From Streptomyces coelicoflavus (GTDB lineage: Bacteria; Actinomycetota; Actinomycetes; Streptomycetales; Streptomycetaceae), in assembly GCF_003112555.1 (NCBI RefSeq), contig NZ_BEWB01000012.1, positions 285,733 to 349,732 on the forward strand: a stretch of DNA of 64,000 bases, given 5' to 3'. Shown one piece after another: positions 1-8,074 of this stretch. The first letter of the stretch is position 1. Every line of letters starts with the position of its first letter. Under the pieces are notes generated by a model, which was not told the origin of the DNA, searched no databases, and saw only the letters and a program-made list of their open reading frames with translations. Both the position numbers and the translations under genes were made by a program.

Positions 1-54
1 TCGTCACCGCCGACGACGAACCCGGCGGATTCCGACGGGAGCCTGGAAGGGTGA
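1..54 (+). CDS. possible 3' end of an upstream gene (partial)
   Basis: Frame 1 is open from the window edge to a TGA at 52-54 and would encode a Ser/Pro/Thr/Asp-rich tail of 17 residues. It ends 16 bases before the next start, which fits a gene tail in the same transcription unit. The fragment is too short to identify, and an open frame this short could be chance. Confidence 0.3.
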   Translation, partial: SSPPTTNPADSDGSLEG

Positions 55-70
55 ACGAAGGGAGTGCGTC

Positions 71-751
71 GTGGTCGTCGCGTTGATCATCGCCTGCGAG
101 GTCGGCTTCTGGGTCCTGCTGGCCCTCGGCCTGGGCGCCCGCTACCTGCTGAAGTGGCGGCGCACGAGTGTGGTCCTGCTGCTGTGCGAGCCCGTCCTGG
201 AACTGGTCCTGTTCGCCGTGACGGCGTACGACCTGAAGAACGGCGCCGAGCCCGGCTGGGAGCACGGCCTGGCCGCGCTGTACATCGGCTACACCGTCGC
301 CTACGGCCACTACACGATCCGCTGGCTCGACGGCCACGCCGCCCACCGCCTGGCCGGCGGCCCGCCCCCGCGGAAGCCGCCGCGTCACGGGCTGCCCCGG
401 GCCGCCCACGAGGGCCGGATGTGGCTGCGGACGCTGGTGGGTGGCGCCGTCGCCTCGACGCTGCTCCTGGTAGCCATCTGGTACGTCGGTGACGACGGGG
501 ACACCTCCGCCCTGGAGGCGACCCAGGGCGCGGTGCTGAAGGTCGTCGGCATCCACGGCCTGATCGCCCTCACCTACCTGGTCTGGCCGAAGAGGGGCCC
601 GGCCGGCATGACGGTGCCAGGGGCAGGCGGCTCCAGTCAGGCGCCGGCTGGGAAAGCCCCTGAAGGGGCGCGGGGAACTGCGCGACCAGCCACGACGGAG
701 CAGCAGACGAAAGACGGCACCGGTCCCCGGCACCACCAGCGGAGCGCCTAG
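71..751 (+). CDS. polytopic membrane protein of unknown function
   Basis: The 226-residue protein has about five hydrophobic segments, at roughly residues 2-22, 34-53, 67-83, 119-139 and 155-172, so it should sit in the cytoplasmic membrane. A Pro/Arg-rich loop lies near 95-112. I do not recognise a functional motif. The GTG start at 71 puts the first membrane helix right at the N-terminus. The last 35 or so residues are low-complexity Gly/Ala/Thr/Gln. They are encoded partly by a sequence I recognise as a dispersed Streptomyces repeat (655-697), so the native C-terminus probably ended near residue 180-190. The TAG stop overlaps the stop of the convergent adenosyltransferase gene within one CTAG (748-751). 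Confidence 0.75.
   Translation: MVVALIIACEVGFWVLLALGLGARYLLKWRRTSVVLLLCEPVLELVLFAVTAYDLKNGAEPGWEHGLAALYIGYTVAYGHYTIRWLDGHAAHRLAGGPPPRKPPRHGLPRAAHEGRMWLRTLVGGAVASTLLLVAIWYVGDDGDTSALEATQGAVLKVVGIHGLIALTYLVWPKRGPAGMTVPGAGGSSQAPAGKAPEGARGTARPATTEQQTKDGTGPRHHQRSA
655..697. repeat. dispersed Streptomyces repeat running into a coding 3' end
   Basis: The stretch contains CCCCTGAAGGGG followed by CGCGGGGAACTGCGCGACC and a CCACGACG-type end. I remember this arrangement as a very common intergenic repeat in Streptomyces genomes. Here it lies inside the reading frame of the membrane protein gene and supplies its final residues. The family assignment is from memory. Confidence 0.55.
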
Positions 752-1320
752 CGTTCCCCGCCCGGCACCCACAGCACGTCCCCGACCTCCTTGTTGGCCA
801 CCCGGGCCAGGATGAAGAGCAGGTCGGAGAGGCGGTTGAGGTAGGTCGCGGTGAGCGGGTTCATCGTGTCGCCGTGGGCCTCCAGCGCCGCCCAGGTGGA
901 GCGCTCGGCCCGGCGGACCACGGTGCACGCCTGGTGCAGCAGGGCCGCGCCGGGGGTGCCGCCGGGCAGGATGAAGGAGCGGAGCTTCTCCACCTCGGCC
1001 AGGTAGCGGTCGCAGTCCGCCTCCAGCTTGTCGACGTAGAACTGCTCGACCCGCAGCGGCGGGTACTCGGGGTTCTCCACCACCGGCGTGGACAGGTCCG
1101 CGCCCACGTCGAACAGGTCGTTCTGGACGCGGACGAGGACCTTCACGACCTCCTCGGACAGGCCGCCCAGGGCGATGGCGCTGCCGATCACCGCGTTCGC
1201 CTCGTTGGCGTCCGCATACGCGGAGATCCTGAGGTCGGTCTTGGGGACCCGGCTCATGTCGCCGAGGGCGGTGGTGCCCTTGTCGCCGGTGCGGGTGTAG
1301 ATGCGCGTCAGGTTGACCAT
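748..1320 (-). CDS. cob(I)yrinic acid a,c-diamide adenosyltransferase, PduO type
   Basis: This 190-residue enzyme transfers the 5'-deoxyadenosyl group of ATP to cob(I)alamin, making the adenosylcobalamin needed by acyl-CoA mutases. The N-terminal TRTGDKGTT (residues 9-17) is the PduO-type ATP-binding loop. The C-terminal half has the family RRAERSTW and NRLSDLLF helices that line the corrin/ATP site. Length is normal for the family. The ATG at 1320 is preceded by a TACGCT -10 box (1327-1332, complement) only six bases upstream, so the mRNA is probably leaderless. In the same window are IcmA, MeaB and methylmalonyl-CoA epimerase, whose pathway uses the product. I see no cobalamin riboswitch, and a leaderless mRNA would leave no room for one. 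Confidence 0.93.
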   Translation of the reverse strand: MVNLTRIYTRTGDKGTTALGDMSRVPKTDLRISAYADANEANAVIGSAIALGGLSEEVVKVLVRVQNDLFDVGADLSTPVVENPEYPPLRVEQFYVDKLEADCDRYLAEVEKLRSFILPGGTPGAALLHQACTVVRRAERSTWAALEAHGDTMNPLTATYLNRLSDLLFILARVANKEVGDVLWVPGGER

Positions 1321-1326
1321 GGGGCC

Positions 1327-1332
1327 AGCGTA
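1327..1332 (-). promoter_or_regulatory. -10 box of the adenosyltransferase gene (leaderless)
   Basis: On the complement TACGCT fits the Streptomyces vegetative -10 pattern TANNNT and ends six bases before the ATG. Transcription would therefore begin at or next to the start codon. I see no clear -35. Confidence 0.45.
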
Positions 1333-1333
1333 G

Positions 1334-2083
1334 TTACGCCCCGGCGGTCCGGAAGACGCGTGTGCCCACCGTCACGGCCAGTGCGGTGAAGGCCAGGGCG
1401 ACGAGCACGCCGTACAGCATGTGCGCCGTCGCGTAGGAGCCGACGTAGGCGTCCCGCACCGCGTCCACCAGATAGCGGAACGGCATCAGGTGCGAGAGCA
1501 CGTCCAGCCACGCCGGCCCCAGCGTCATCGGCAGCATCAGGCCGGACAGCAGCATCGACGGCATGGTGAGGGCGTTGACGGTGGGCCCGAACTCCTGCGG
1601 GGTGCGGACCTTCATCGCCAGCGCATACGACAGCGAGGCCAGCGACGCCGTGAGCAGCGCGACGAACGCGAAGCCGATCAGCACGCCGGGCAGCGGCGCG
1701 CGCAGGCCCATCACCAGCGCCGCCAGGACCAGCAGCACCGCCTGGAAGGCGAAGACGGTGGCGTCCCGCAGGACCCGCCCGAGGAGCAGCGCCAGGCGGC
1801 TGACGGGCGTGACCCGCATCCGCTCGACCACTCCCTGGCCGTTCTCGATGATGATCGAGAAGCCGGCGAAGGAGGCGCCGAACAGGCCGAGTTGGAGCAG
1901 CAGGCCGGGGACCAGCACCTGCCAGGAGCTGCCCTGCCCGCCGAGTGGCAGGTCGGTCAGCAGCGGGCCGAAGAAGAGCAGGTACAGCAGGGGCATCAGC
2001 ACGCCGAACAGCAGCGCGAAGCGGGAGCGCAGGGACTGGCGCAGATAGCGGCCGTAGATGAGGCCGGTGTCGTGGAGCAGCAT
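1334..2083 (-). CDS. ABC-2 type transporter permease
   Basis: The 249-residue membrane subunit belongs to the ABC-2 (DrrB-like) exporter family. Six hydrophobic segments can be picked out, starting with a helix around 18-38 (SRFALLFGVLMPLLYLLFF). The stretch QGVVERMRVTPVSR after the second helix is the typical ABC-2 cytoplasmic loop. The ATG at 2083 follows the ATPase gene by 17 bases, with AGGACTTCCG upstream, so the two are one operon. Such pairs usually export lipophilic drugs or lipids. The substrate cannot be read from the sequence. Confidence 0.88.
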   Translation of the reverse strand: MLLHDTGLIYGRYLRQSLRSRFALLFGVLMPLLYLLFFGPLLTDLPLGGQGSSWQVLVPGLLLQLGLFGASFAGFSIIIENGQGVVERMRVTPVSRLALLLGRVLRDATVFAFQAVLLVLAALVMGLRAPLPGVLIGFAFVALLTASLASLSYALAMKVRTPQEFGPTVNALTMPSMLLSGLMLPMTLGPAWLDVLSHLMPFRYLVDAVRDAYVGSYATAHMLYGVLVALAFTALAVTVGTRVFRTAGA

Positions 2084-2100
2084 CGGAAGTCCTCGAAGGG

Positions 2101-2883
2101 TCAGACGGCTACGGGGGTGGCGTCGGCCGGAGCCGTGCTGCGGCCGGTGACGGCCAGGAAGGTGTCCTGGAGGGAGGCGTCGGGCGAGCCGCCGTACTCC
2201 CGCTTCAGGGCGGCGGGAGTGCCCTCGGCGACGACCACGCCGCCGTCCACGACCACCAGGCGGTCGGAGAGGGCGTCGGCCTCGTCGAGGTAGTGGGTGG
2301 TCAGGAAGACCGTGGTGCCGTGCTCGTCGCGCAGCCCGCGGACCAGGGCCCACAGGTCGGCGCGGCTGCCCGGGTCCAGGCCGGTCGTCGGCTCGTCCAG
2401 GAAGAGCACCTTCGGGCGGTGCGTGAGGGCCATCGCGATGTCCAGCCGCCGCCGCTGCCCGCCGGAGAGGGCGCCGCACTTGCGGTCGAGCAGCTCGCTC
2501 AGGTCCAGGTCGCGGGCCAGTTCCCCGGCGCGCTCGGCGGCCCGTGCCCTGTTCAGCCGGTACAGGCGGCCCTGAGTGACCAGCTCCTCCCGGACCGTGA
2601 TCTGCGGGTCCACCCCGCCCGACTGCGCCACGTACCCGCACGCCGCGCGCACCCCGGCCGGGTCCGTCGCCAGGTCGTGCCCGGCGACGGTGGCCGCGCC
2701 GCCGGTGGGGGCGAGCAGGGTCGTCAGCATCCGCAGGGTGGTGGTCTTGCCGGCGCCGTTGGGGCCCAGGAAGCCCAGGATCTCGCCCTCGCGGACGGTG
2801 AGGTCGATGCCGCGCACCGCCTCGACCGGGCCGCGCTTGGTCGCGAAGGTCCGGGCCAGTCCGGCCGTACTGATGATTGCCAT
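2101..2883 (-). CDS. ABC transporter ATP-binding protein (DrrA-like)
   Basis: This 260-residue ATPase powers the permease encoded directly downstream. It shows Walker A GPNGAGKTT, the Q-loop, the signature LSGGQRRRLDIAMAL, Walker B VLFLDEPTTGLDP and the H-loop TTHYLDEAD, all intact. The C-terminal 30 residues carry a DrrA-type tail (SLQDTFLAVTGR). The chosen ATG (MAIISTAG) leaves 93 bases to the divergent TetR gene, which probably controls it as in other TetR-regulated drug exporters. An inverted repeat at 2907-2918 lies in that gap. Confidence 0.92.
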   Translation of the reverse strand: MAIISTAGLARTFATKRGPVEAVRGIDLTVREGEILGFLGPNGAGKTTTLRMLTTLLAPTGGAATVAGHDLATDPAGVRAACGYVAQSGGVDPQITVREELVTQGRLYRLNRARAAERAGELARDLDLSELLDRKCGALSGGQRRRLDIAMALTHRPKVLFLDEPTTGLDPGSRADLWALVRGLRDEHGTTVFLTTHYLDEADALSDRLVVVDGGVVVAEGTPAALKREYGGSPDASLQDTFLAVTGRSTAPADATPVAV

Positions 2884-2906
2884 GCGCCACAGAAAAACAG
2901 AGTCAC

Positions 2907-2918
2907 TGCAATTTTGCA
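2907..2918. promoter_or_regulatory. candidate TetR operator between exporter and regulator
   Basis: TGCAA and TTGCA arms are separated by two bases in an unusually AT-rich patch of the 93-bp divergent region. Position and symmetry suit binding by the neighbouring TetR protein and would cover the exporter promoter. This is inference from sequence alone. Confidence 0.5.
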
Positions 2919-2976
2919 ATGTCCCCAAGTTTTCAGTGGCACCAGTCGGTGGCGTCGGCGCGGCTAGGATGCGTGC

Positions 2977-3618
2977 ATGGCCGAGGGACTCAGGGAACGG
3001 AAGAAGCGGCAGACCCGGCAGTACATCTCGGATGTCGCCACGGGGCTGTTCCTGGAACGCGGCTTCGAGGCCGTGACCGTGGCGGAGGTCGCGGACGCCG
3101 CGAACGTCTCCGTCAACACGGTCTACAACTACTTCCCGGCCAAGGAGGACCTGTTCCTCGACCGCTCCAAAGGGGTCGTCGACCGGTTGTCGCGCTGGGT
3201 GCGCGGGCGGCGCGGCGGGGAGTCCGCGGCGGGCGCCGTGCTGAGGGAGCTGCGCGAGGAGGTCGAGTCGGTGTCGCCCCGGATCGGCCTCATGGACGGA
3301 TACGCGCGCTTCATGGGGGTCATCCACTCCTCGCCCGCGCTGCGTTCCCGGCTCTGGGCGATCGGCCAGGAGGTGCAGGACAACCTCGAGCACACCCTGC
3401 GCGAGGAGACCGGCGCCCCGGACGACGACCCCGTCCCCTCGCTGATGGCCGGCCAGATCAGCTGGCTGCACGGCACGGTGATGGCGACCATCGGCCGCCG
3501 CCTGATGGCCGGCGGGAAACCCGCCGAAGTGTCCCGCGACATCCTCGTGCTGCTGGACGAGATGGAGGACCTGTTGAGCGACAAGGTGCTCAACTACGCC
3601 GTACGAGGCCCCGAGTGA
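2977..3618 (+). CDS. TetR/AcrR family transcriptional regulator
   Basis: The 213-residue regulator has a standard TetR helix-turn-helix at about residues 10-58. It contains ISDVATGLFLERGFEAVTV, then VADAANVSVNTVYNYFPAKEDLF, followed by an all-helical ligand and dimer domain. It lies divergent from the ABC exporter pair and is the likely local repressor responding to an exported compound. A TAGGAT -10 box (2965-2970) ends six bases before the ATG and no Shine-Dalgarno is visible, so its mRNA is probably leaderless. Confidence 0.9.
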   Translation: MAEGLRERKKRQTRQYISDVATGLFLERGFEAVTVAEVADAANVSVNTVYNYFPAKEDLFLDRSKGVVDRLSRWVRGRRGGESAAGAVLRELREEVESVSPRIGLMDGYARFMGVIHSSPALRSRLWAIGQEVQDNLEHTLREETGAPDDDPVPSLMAGQISWLHGTVMATIGRRLMAGGKPAEVSRDILVLLDEMEDLLSDKVLNYAVRGPE

Positions 3619-3754
3619 CACCCGAATACCACCCCTCGGTGTGACGTCCGTCATTTGAGACGTGACGCGCGTTACTAACCGGTCACACAGCGCCTCCCGC
3701 CCGCTAATCTCCGGCCGAGAGACGAGAATCAGCGCGTATCAGGGGAGTCGCACA

Positions 3755-4603
3755 GTGGCACGGAAGCTCGCCGTCATCGGAGCCGGTCTCATGGGATCGG
3801 GCATCGCCCAGGTCTCCGCCCAGGCGGGCTGGGACGTCGTCCTGCGCGACGTCACCGACGAGGCGCTGCGGCGCGGCACCGACGGCATCAAGGCGTCGTA
3901 CGACAAGTTCGTCGCCAAGGGGAAGCTCACCGCGGAGGACGCCGAGGCGGCGCTCGGGCGCCTGACCGCGACCACCGACCTGGACGCCGCCGCCGACGCG
4001 GACGTCGTCGTCGAGGCCGTCTTCGAGAAGCTGGAAGTCAAGCACGAGATCTTCCGTACCCTGGACAAGCTGGTGAAGGACGGGGCGATCCTCGCGTCCA
4101 ACACCTCCGCGATCCCGATCACCAAGATCGCGGCCGTGACGGAGCGCCCGGAGCGGGTCGTCGGCACCCACTTCTTCTCGCCGGTCCCGATGATGCAGCT
4201 GTGCGAGCTGGTGCGCGGCTACAAGACCAGTGACGAAACGCTCGCCACCGCACGGGAGTTCGCCGAGTCCACCGGCAAGACCTGCATCGTCGTCAACCGC
4301 GACGTCGCGGGCTTCGTGACCACCCGCCTCATCTCCGCCCTCGTCGTCGAGGCCGCGAAGCTGTACGAGTCGGGCGTCGCCACCGCCGAGGACATCGACC
4401 TCGCCTGCAAGCTGGGCTTCGGCCACGCGATGGGACCGCTGGCCACGGCCGACCTGACGGGCGTCGACATCCTGCTGCACGCCACGGGCAACATCTACAC
4501 CGAGTCCCAGGACGAGAAGTTCGCCCCGCCGGAGCTGATGCGCCGGATGGTGGACGCCGGTGACATCGGCCGCAAGAGCGGGCAGGGCTTCTACAAGCAC
4601 TGA
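3755..4603 (+). CDS. 3-hydroxybutyryl-CoA dehydrogenase
   Basis: The 282-residue enzyme oxidises or forms 3-hydroxyacyl-CoA with NAD(P)H in butyrate and fatty-acid metabolism. The Rossmann GxGxxG is at residues 9-14 (GAGLMG). The SNTSAIPIT motif, the catalytic His139 in THFFSPVPMMQLCE, and NRDVAGF are present. The C-terminal dimer domain ends with IGRKSGQGFYKH, standard for the short HBD family. I chose the GTG at 3755 because AGGGGAG lies eight bases upstream and the protein then starts exactly at the nucleotide-binding strand. It stands alone but works with the thiolase at 21.3 kb and IcmA at 32.6 kb, which handle C4 acyl-CoAs. Confidence 0.93.
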   Translation: MARKLAVIGAGLMGSGIAQVSAQAGWDVVLRDVTDEALRRGTDGIKASYDKFVAKGKLTAEDAEAALGRLTATTDLDAAADADVVVEAVFEKLEVKHEIFRTLDKLVKDGAILASNTSAIPITKIAAVTERPERVVGTHFFSPVPMMQLCELVRGYKTSDETLATAREFAESTGKTCIVVNRDVAGFVTTRLISALVVEAAKLYESGVATAEDIDLACKLGFGHAMGPLATADLTGVDILLHATGNIYTESQDEKFAPPELMRRMVDAGDIGRKSGQGFYKH

Positions 4604-4785
4604 GGTCACATCGGCCCCGGCAGACATCACACGCCGGGGTGAATTCGGTATCGGTTCGCTTACAGGCGGCAACCTCCGGTCGTTTCGGCCAGTCAGAGGG
4701 TGCAACACCTGATATCGCCGAGAGATCACCACGCACGGACGACAAGCACGGACGACGAAGAGAAGACGCACGCCGGGGAGCGCAT

Positions 4786-5109
4786 ATGCACATCAGGGGC
4801 GACCACGTCGAGCTGGTCGTCGGGGGCCGCCTCGACGTCCGCAGCGCGGCGGACGCCCGTACGGTCCTGCACTCGGCCGTCGACGACGGAGTCGGCGACC
4901 TGGTGCTCGACCTGTCAGAGCTGGACTCCTGGGACGCCACCGGACTCGGCGTGATCATGGGAGCCCACCGGCGGGCCGGCCGCTGCGGCCGGCGCCTGGT
5001 GCTGCGCGGCGTGCCGCCGCAGATGCAGCGCCTGCTGGTGGCCACCCGGCTGCACCGCATCCTGGCCATCGAGGGCGGTATCGGTGTGGAGACCCTGCCC
5101 CGCGTGTGA
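4786..5109 (+). CDS. STAS-domain protein (anti-sigma factor antagonist-like)
   Basis: The 107-residue single-domain protein resembles SpoIIAA/RsbV anti-anti-sigma factors. It has GRLDVRSAADARTVL, then LVLDLSELDSWDATGLGVIM, which matches the region around the phosphorylated Ser of the family. Here the residue before the Gly is Thr (DATGLG) rather than the usual Ser. Thr can still be phosphorylated, so it may remain a switch-kinase target. The ATG at 4786 has GGGGAG five bases upstream. No anti-sigma kinase or sigma gene lies nearby. Its neighbour is the STAND-like membrane protein, and a link between the two is only a guess. Confidence 0.85.
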   Translation: MHIRGDHVELVVGGRLDVRSAADARTVLHSAVDDGVGDLVLDLSELDSWDATGLGVIMGAHRRAGRCGRRLVLRGVPPQMQRLLVATRLHRILAIEGGIGVETLPRV

Positions 5110-5343
5110 GTGAGGGTTCACACCTCCGACACACGCAATCCTCACGAGACCGTGACCTCTCGGGCCGTCCGGCACCCCGGACTGTCGGAGATACTGGGCG
5201 AAGGTTTAGGGTCTGGCTGCCCGCTGCCTTTGCAAACCCGCCGGCGGGCCCGGACCAGAAGCGACAGCGCGGTGTGCGGCAAGGCCGGGAGGGTGGTCCC
5301 TTGCCGGGGCCCTGCACACGACGCTTTTGGGGGGCTTGAACCA

Positions 5344-7989
5344 ATGGACCCGAACAACCGGGGCCCTGAGGAGTACGGCCAGGACGGCGACCACCAGGCG
5401 CCGCGCCCGCGCCCGCACAGGGACCCCATCACCTCCGACTTCGGACAGCCCGCGCTCGTGCGCACGGCGCAGCTGGTGTCCGGCGACTTCCTGCTCACCG
5501 TCAACCCCGTCGACGGCAGCGAGATCGAGGTCTGCCCGCCCACGGAGCGGCCCGCCCGGCCCGAGAAGCTCACCGCGGCCGAGCGCGCCGAGGCGGAGCG
5601 TGCCGCGCTGCCGCCCGTCCCGCCGGGACCGGTCCGCACCGTCCTCGGCCTGCTGGCCCGCGAGGACGAACGCGAACGCCTGGTGCGACTGCTCGCCCGC
5701 GGCCGCTCCGTCCGCCTCACCGGCCCCGCCGGCTCCGGCCGCACCAGCCTCCTCGACGTCGTCGCCGAGGACTGCGCGGGCCTCGCGCCCGACGGCGTCG
5801 TCCGGCTCAGCGGCCACCACCGCACCGCCGACGACCTCCTCCACGACCTCTTCCACGCCGTCCACCGCGCGCCCCTGCACCGCCCGGGCCGGACCGAACT
5901 CCTCGCCCACCTCCGCGAAGTGGGCGCGGTCGTGATCCTGGACGACGTCGAGTTCGGCGGCACCGCCCTCGACGAACTCCTCGACGCCACCCCCGAGTGC
6001 GCCTTCCTCCTCGGCACCACCCCGGACGTGCCCGCCCCCTCCGCCGACTCGGCCGTCGAAGAGGTCTTCCTCACCGGCCTGGAGCGCTCGGACGGCGTGG
6101 AGCTGCTGGAACGCGCCGCCGGGCGTGCCCTCACCGAGGAGGAGGCCAACTGGGCCGGCGACCTCTGGTTCGAGTCCGAGGGCCTGCCCCTGCGCTTCGT
6201 CCAGGCCGGTGCCCTGCTGCGCCGCCGGGACCGGGAGCGGGCCGGTGCCGACGCCGTCGACGAGTTCGGCGTCTTCGCCGACGCACGCCCGGACGACGAC
6301 ACCCCCTACGACGCCACCGAGGCCGACGACGTACCGCTGCCGTCGCTCGGCGAGGCCGCCGCACCCGCACCGCTGCTCGCCTCCCGGCTCAGCGCCTCCG
6401 CCCGCGCCACCCTGGAGTTCGCCGTCGCGCTCGGCGGCGAGGTGCCGCACCAGGCCCACCTGCCCGCCCTGGTCGGCGACACCCACGCGGACGCCGCCCT
6501 CGGCGAGCTGACCGACTGCGGGCTGGTCTCCCCGGTCGGCTCCCGCTACCGGCTTGCCGCCGGGGTGCTCACCCAGCTGGAGAGCGCCGGGTACACCGAC
6601 GCCGTGCGGGAGCGGGCACGGTCCGCCGCCCAGCACTACGCCTGGTGGGCCGGGCACCCCTCGGTCACCCCGGAGCGGGTCTGCGCGGAGGCCGACGCCG
6701 TCCTGGCCGCCCTCGCCGTCCTGGTGCCGGCGACGACCCCGGCCGCCGAGGACGAGGAGAGCCCGGCCGTCCAGCTGGCCCGCACCGCGGCGCCCGCGTT
6801 CGCCGCCGGACTCCACTGGAGCGCCTGGCAGCGGGCGCTGCGCTCCGGCACCGAGGCCGCCCGGCTCGCCGGCGACGTCGCGGAACAGGCCTACTTCCAC
6901 CACGAACTCGGCGTCCTCGCGCTGTGCGAGGACCGGCTGGACCGGGCGCGCGCCGAGCTGGAGGCCTCCATCGGGCTGCGCGGCGCGCTCTCCGACAAGC
7001 GCGGCGCCGTGGCGGGCCGCCGCGCCCTCGCGCTGGTCGCCGACCGCACCGGGGACACCCCGGGGCTGGGCAGCGGCGGTGCGGGCGCCTTCGGCGGCGC
7101 GGGTGCCGTCGCCGGGTTCGGTGTCGCCGGCGCCGGGCTCGGCCCGACCGTGGGGGAGGAGGTGCCCGACGCCCGCCACGAGGAGTCGGTGGCGCCGTCC
7201 GCGGGCGTCCCCGCGCCCTTCCCGCCGCTCCAGCCGCCCCCGCAGTCCCCGACCCTCGTCACCCGCCGCGAGCCCGACGAGGAGCCGCCCCGCACGGTCG
7301 TCGGCGGCATCAAGGGCTTCGCCCGGCGCAATCTGGTGGCCGCCGGAGCGGGCGCGCTGCTCGTCGCCGTGCTGGGCACGGTGGTGACCCTCGGGGCCAC
7401 CTCCGAGAACGACGCGGGCGATCCCTCCAACGAGGTCGGCGGCACCCCGTCGGCCAGCCAGGGCATCGACGACGGCAGCCTGGGCGCGGACCGGCCCTCG
7501 GACGACGCCGAGGAACAGCAGACGCCCGGCGGCCCGACCGACTCGGGCCCGGACGGCACCGCCGGCACGACGGACGACCCGACGCCCACGGAGTCGGGGG
7601 AGCCCTCGCAGGGGCCGAGCGAGTCCGAGCAGCCCGGTGACCCGGGCTCCGGCGACCCGGACGACTCGGACACGCCGGACGACCCGTCCACTTCGTCCGG
7701 CCCGCCCACCTCGACCGAGCCGTCCGACCCGTCGACCTCGCCGGAGCCGAGCGACTCCGACACGGAGACCGATCCCGGCACCGAGGAGCCCACGGACCCC
7801 GGCACCTCTCCGAGTGATCCCGATTCGCCGACCACCACCCCGCCCGTGTCCAACAGCGCCAGCGACACCACCACGCCCACCGCCGCCGGTTCCCCGGCGA
7901 ACACTCCCACCGCCTCGCAGAGCGGCGCCGACACCGGTACGGACACGTCGACCGGCTCGGACGACGGGGAGACCGGTCAGATCATCTGA
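5344..7989 (+). CDS. STAND/NB-ARC-like NTPase with one TM and a secreted Ser/Thr/Asp-rich tail
   Basis: The 881-residue protein has three parts. Residues about 120-295 form a P-loop NTPase: GPAGSGRTS at 127-135, Walker B AVVILDD at 195-201, a sensor-like FLLGTTPD at 221-228, and an NB-ARC-type GLPL at 280-283. The P-loop lysine is replaced by Arg133, so nucleotide hydrolysis is uncertain. Residues 300-600 are helical, TPR-like. A single membrane helix (about 664-684) is followed by roughly 190 residues of Asp/Ser/Thr/Pro/Gly low complexity, presumably outside the cell and possibly glycosylated. It could be a membrane-anchored signalling or scaffold STAND protein; no partner is certain. The ATG at 5344 with GGGGGG upstream was chosen over an open frame reaching back to 5110, which lacks a good start. 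Confidence 0.72.
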   Translation: MDPNNRGPEEYGQDGDHQAPRPRPHRDPITSDFGQPALVRTAQLVSGDFLLTVNPVDGSEIEVCPPTERPARPEKLTAAERAEAERAALPPVPPGPVRTVLGLLAREDERERLVRLLARGRSVRLTGPAGSGRTSLLDVVAEDCAGLAPDGVVRLSGHHRTADDLLHDLFHAVHRAPLHRPGRTELLAHLREVGAVVILDDVEFGGTALDELLDATPECAFLLGTTPDVPAPSADSAVEEVFLTGLERSDGVELLERAAGRALTEEEANWAGDLWFESEGLPLRFVQAGALLRRRDRERAGADAVDEFGVFADARPDDDTPYDATEADDVPLPSLGEAAAPAPLLASRLSASARATLEFAVALGGEVPHQAHLPALVGDTHADAALGELTDCGLVSPVGSRYRLAAGVLTQLESAGYTDAVRERARSAAQHYAWWAGHPSVTPERVCAEADAVLAALAVLVPATTPAAEDEESPAVQLARTAAPAFAAGLHWSAWQRALRSGTEAARLAGDVAEQAYFHHELGVLALCEDRLDRARAELEASIGLRGALSDKRGAVAGRRALALVADRTGDTPGLGSGGAGAFGGAGAVAGFGVAGAGLGPTVGEEVPDARHEESVAPSAGVPAPFPPLQPPPQSPTLVTRREPDEEPPRTVVGGIKGFARRNLVAAGAGALLVAVLGTVVTLGATSENDAGDPSNEVGGTPSASQGIDDGSLGADRPSDDAEEQQTPGGPTDSGPDGTAGTTDDPTPTESGEPSQGPSESEQPGDPGSGDPDDSDTPDDPSTSSGPPTSTEPSDPSTSPEPSDSDTETDPGTEEPTDPGTSPSDPDSPTTTPPVSNSASDTTTPTAAGSPANTPTASQSGADTGTDTSTGSDDGETGQII

Positions 7990-8017
7990 CCCCGCCGGTC
8001 GGGCAACGACGCACGAA

Positions 8018-8052
8018 GGAGGGCCGGGTCCGCTCGTCGGACCCGGCCCTCC
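8018..8052. terminator. strong bidirectional hairpin terminator
   Basis: A perfect 15-bp stem GGAGGGCCGGGTCCG with a five-base loop lies between two convergent genes, 28 bases after the STAND-like gene and 22 bases beyond the nucS stop. There is no T-run, as is usual in Streptomyces. Confidence 0.85.
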
Positions 8053-8074
8053 CCACGTCGTGGGTGACGCCCCC

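Noticed and set aside
1..1320. cobalamin riboswitch upstream of the adenosyltransferase
   Set aside because: The gene appears leaderless; no B12-box-like conserved sequence is seen in the available upstream bases.
5110..5343. N-terminal extension of the STAND-like protein
   Set aside because: The frame stays open but has no conserved content and no good start signal; the ATG at 5344 with a G-rich ribosome binding site is better.
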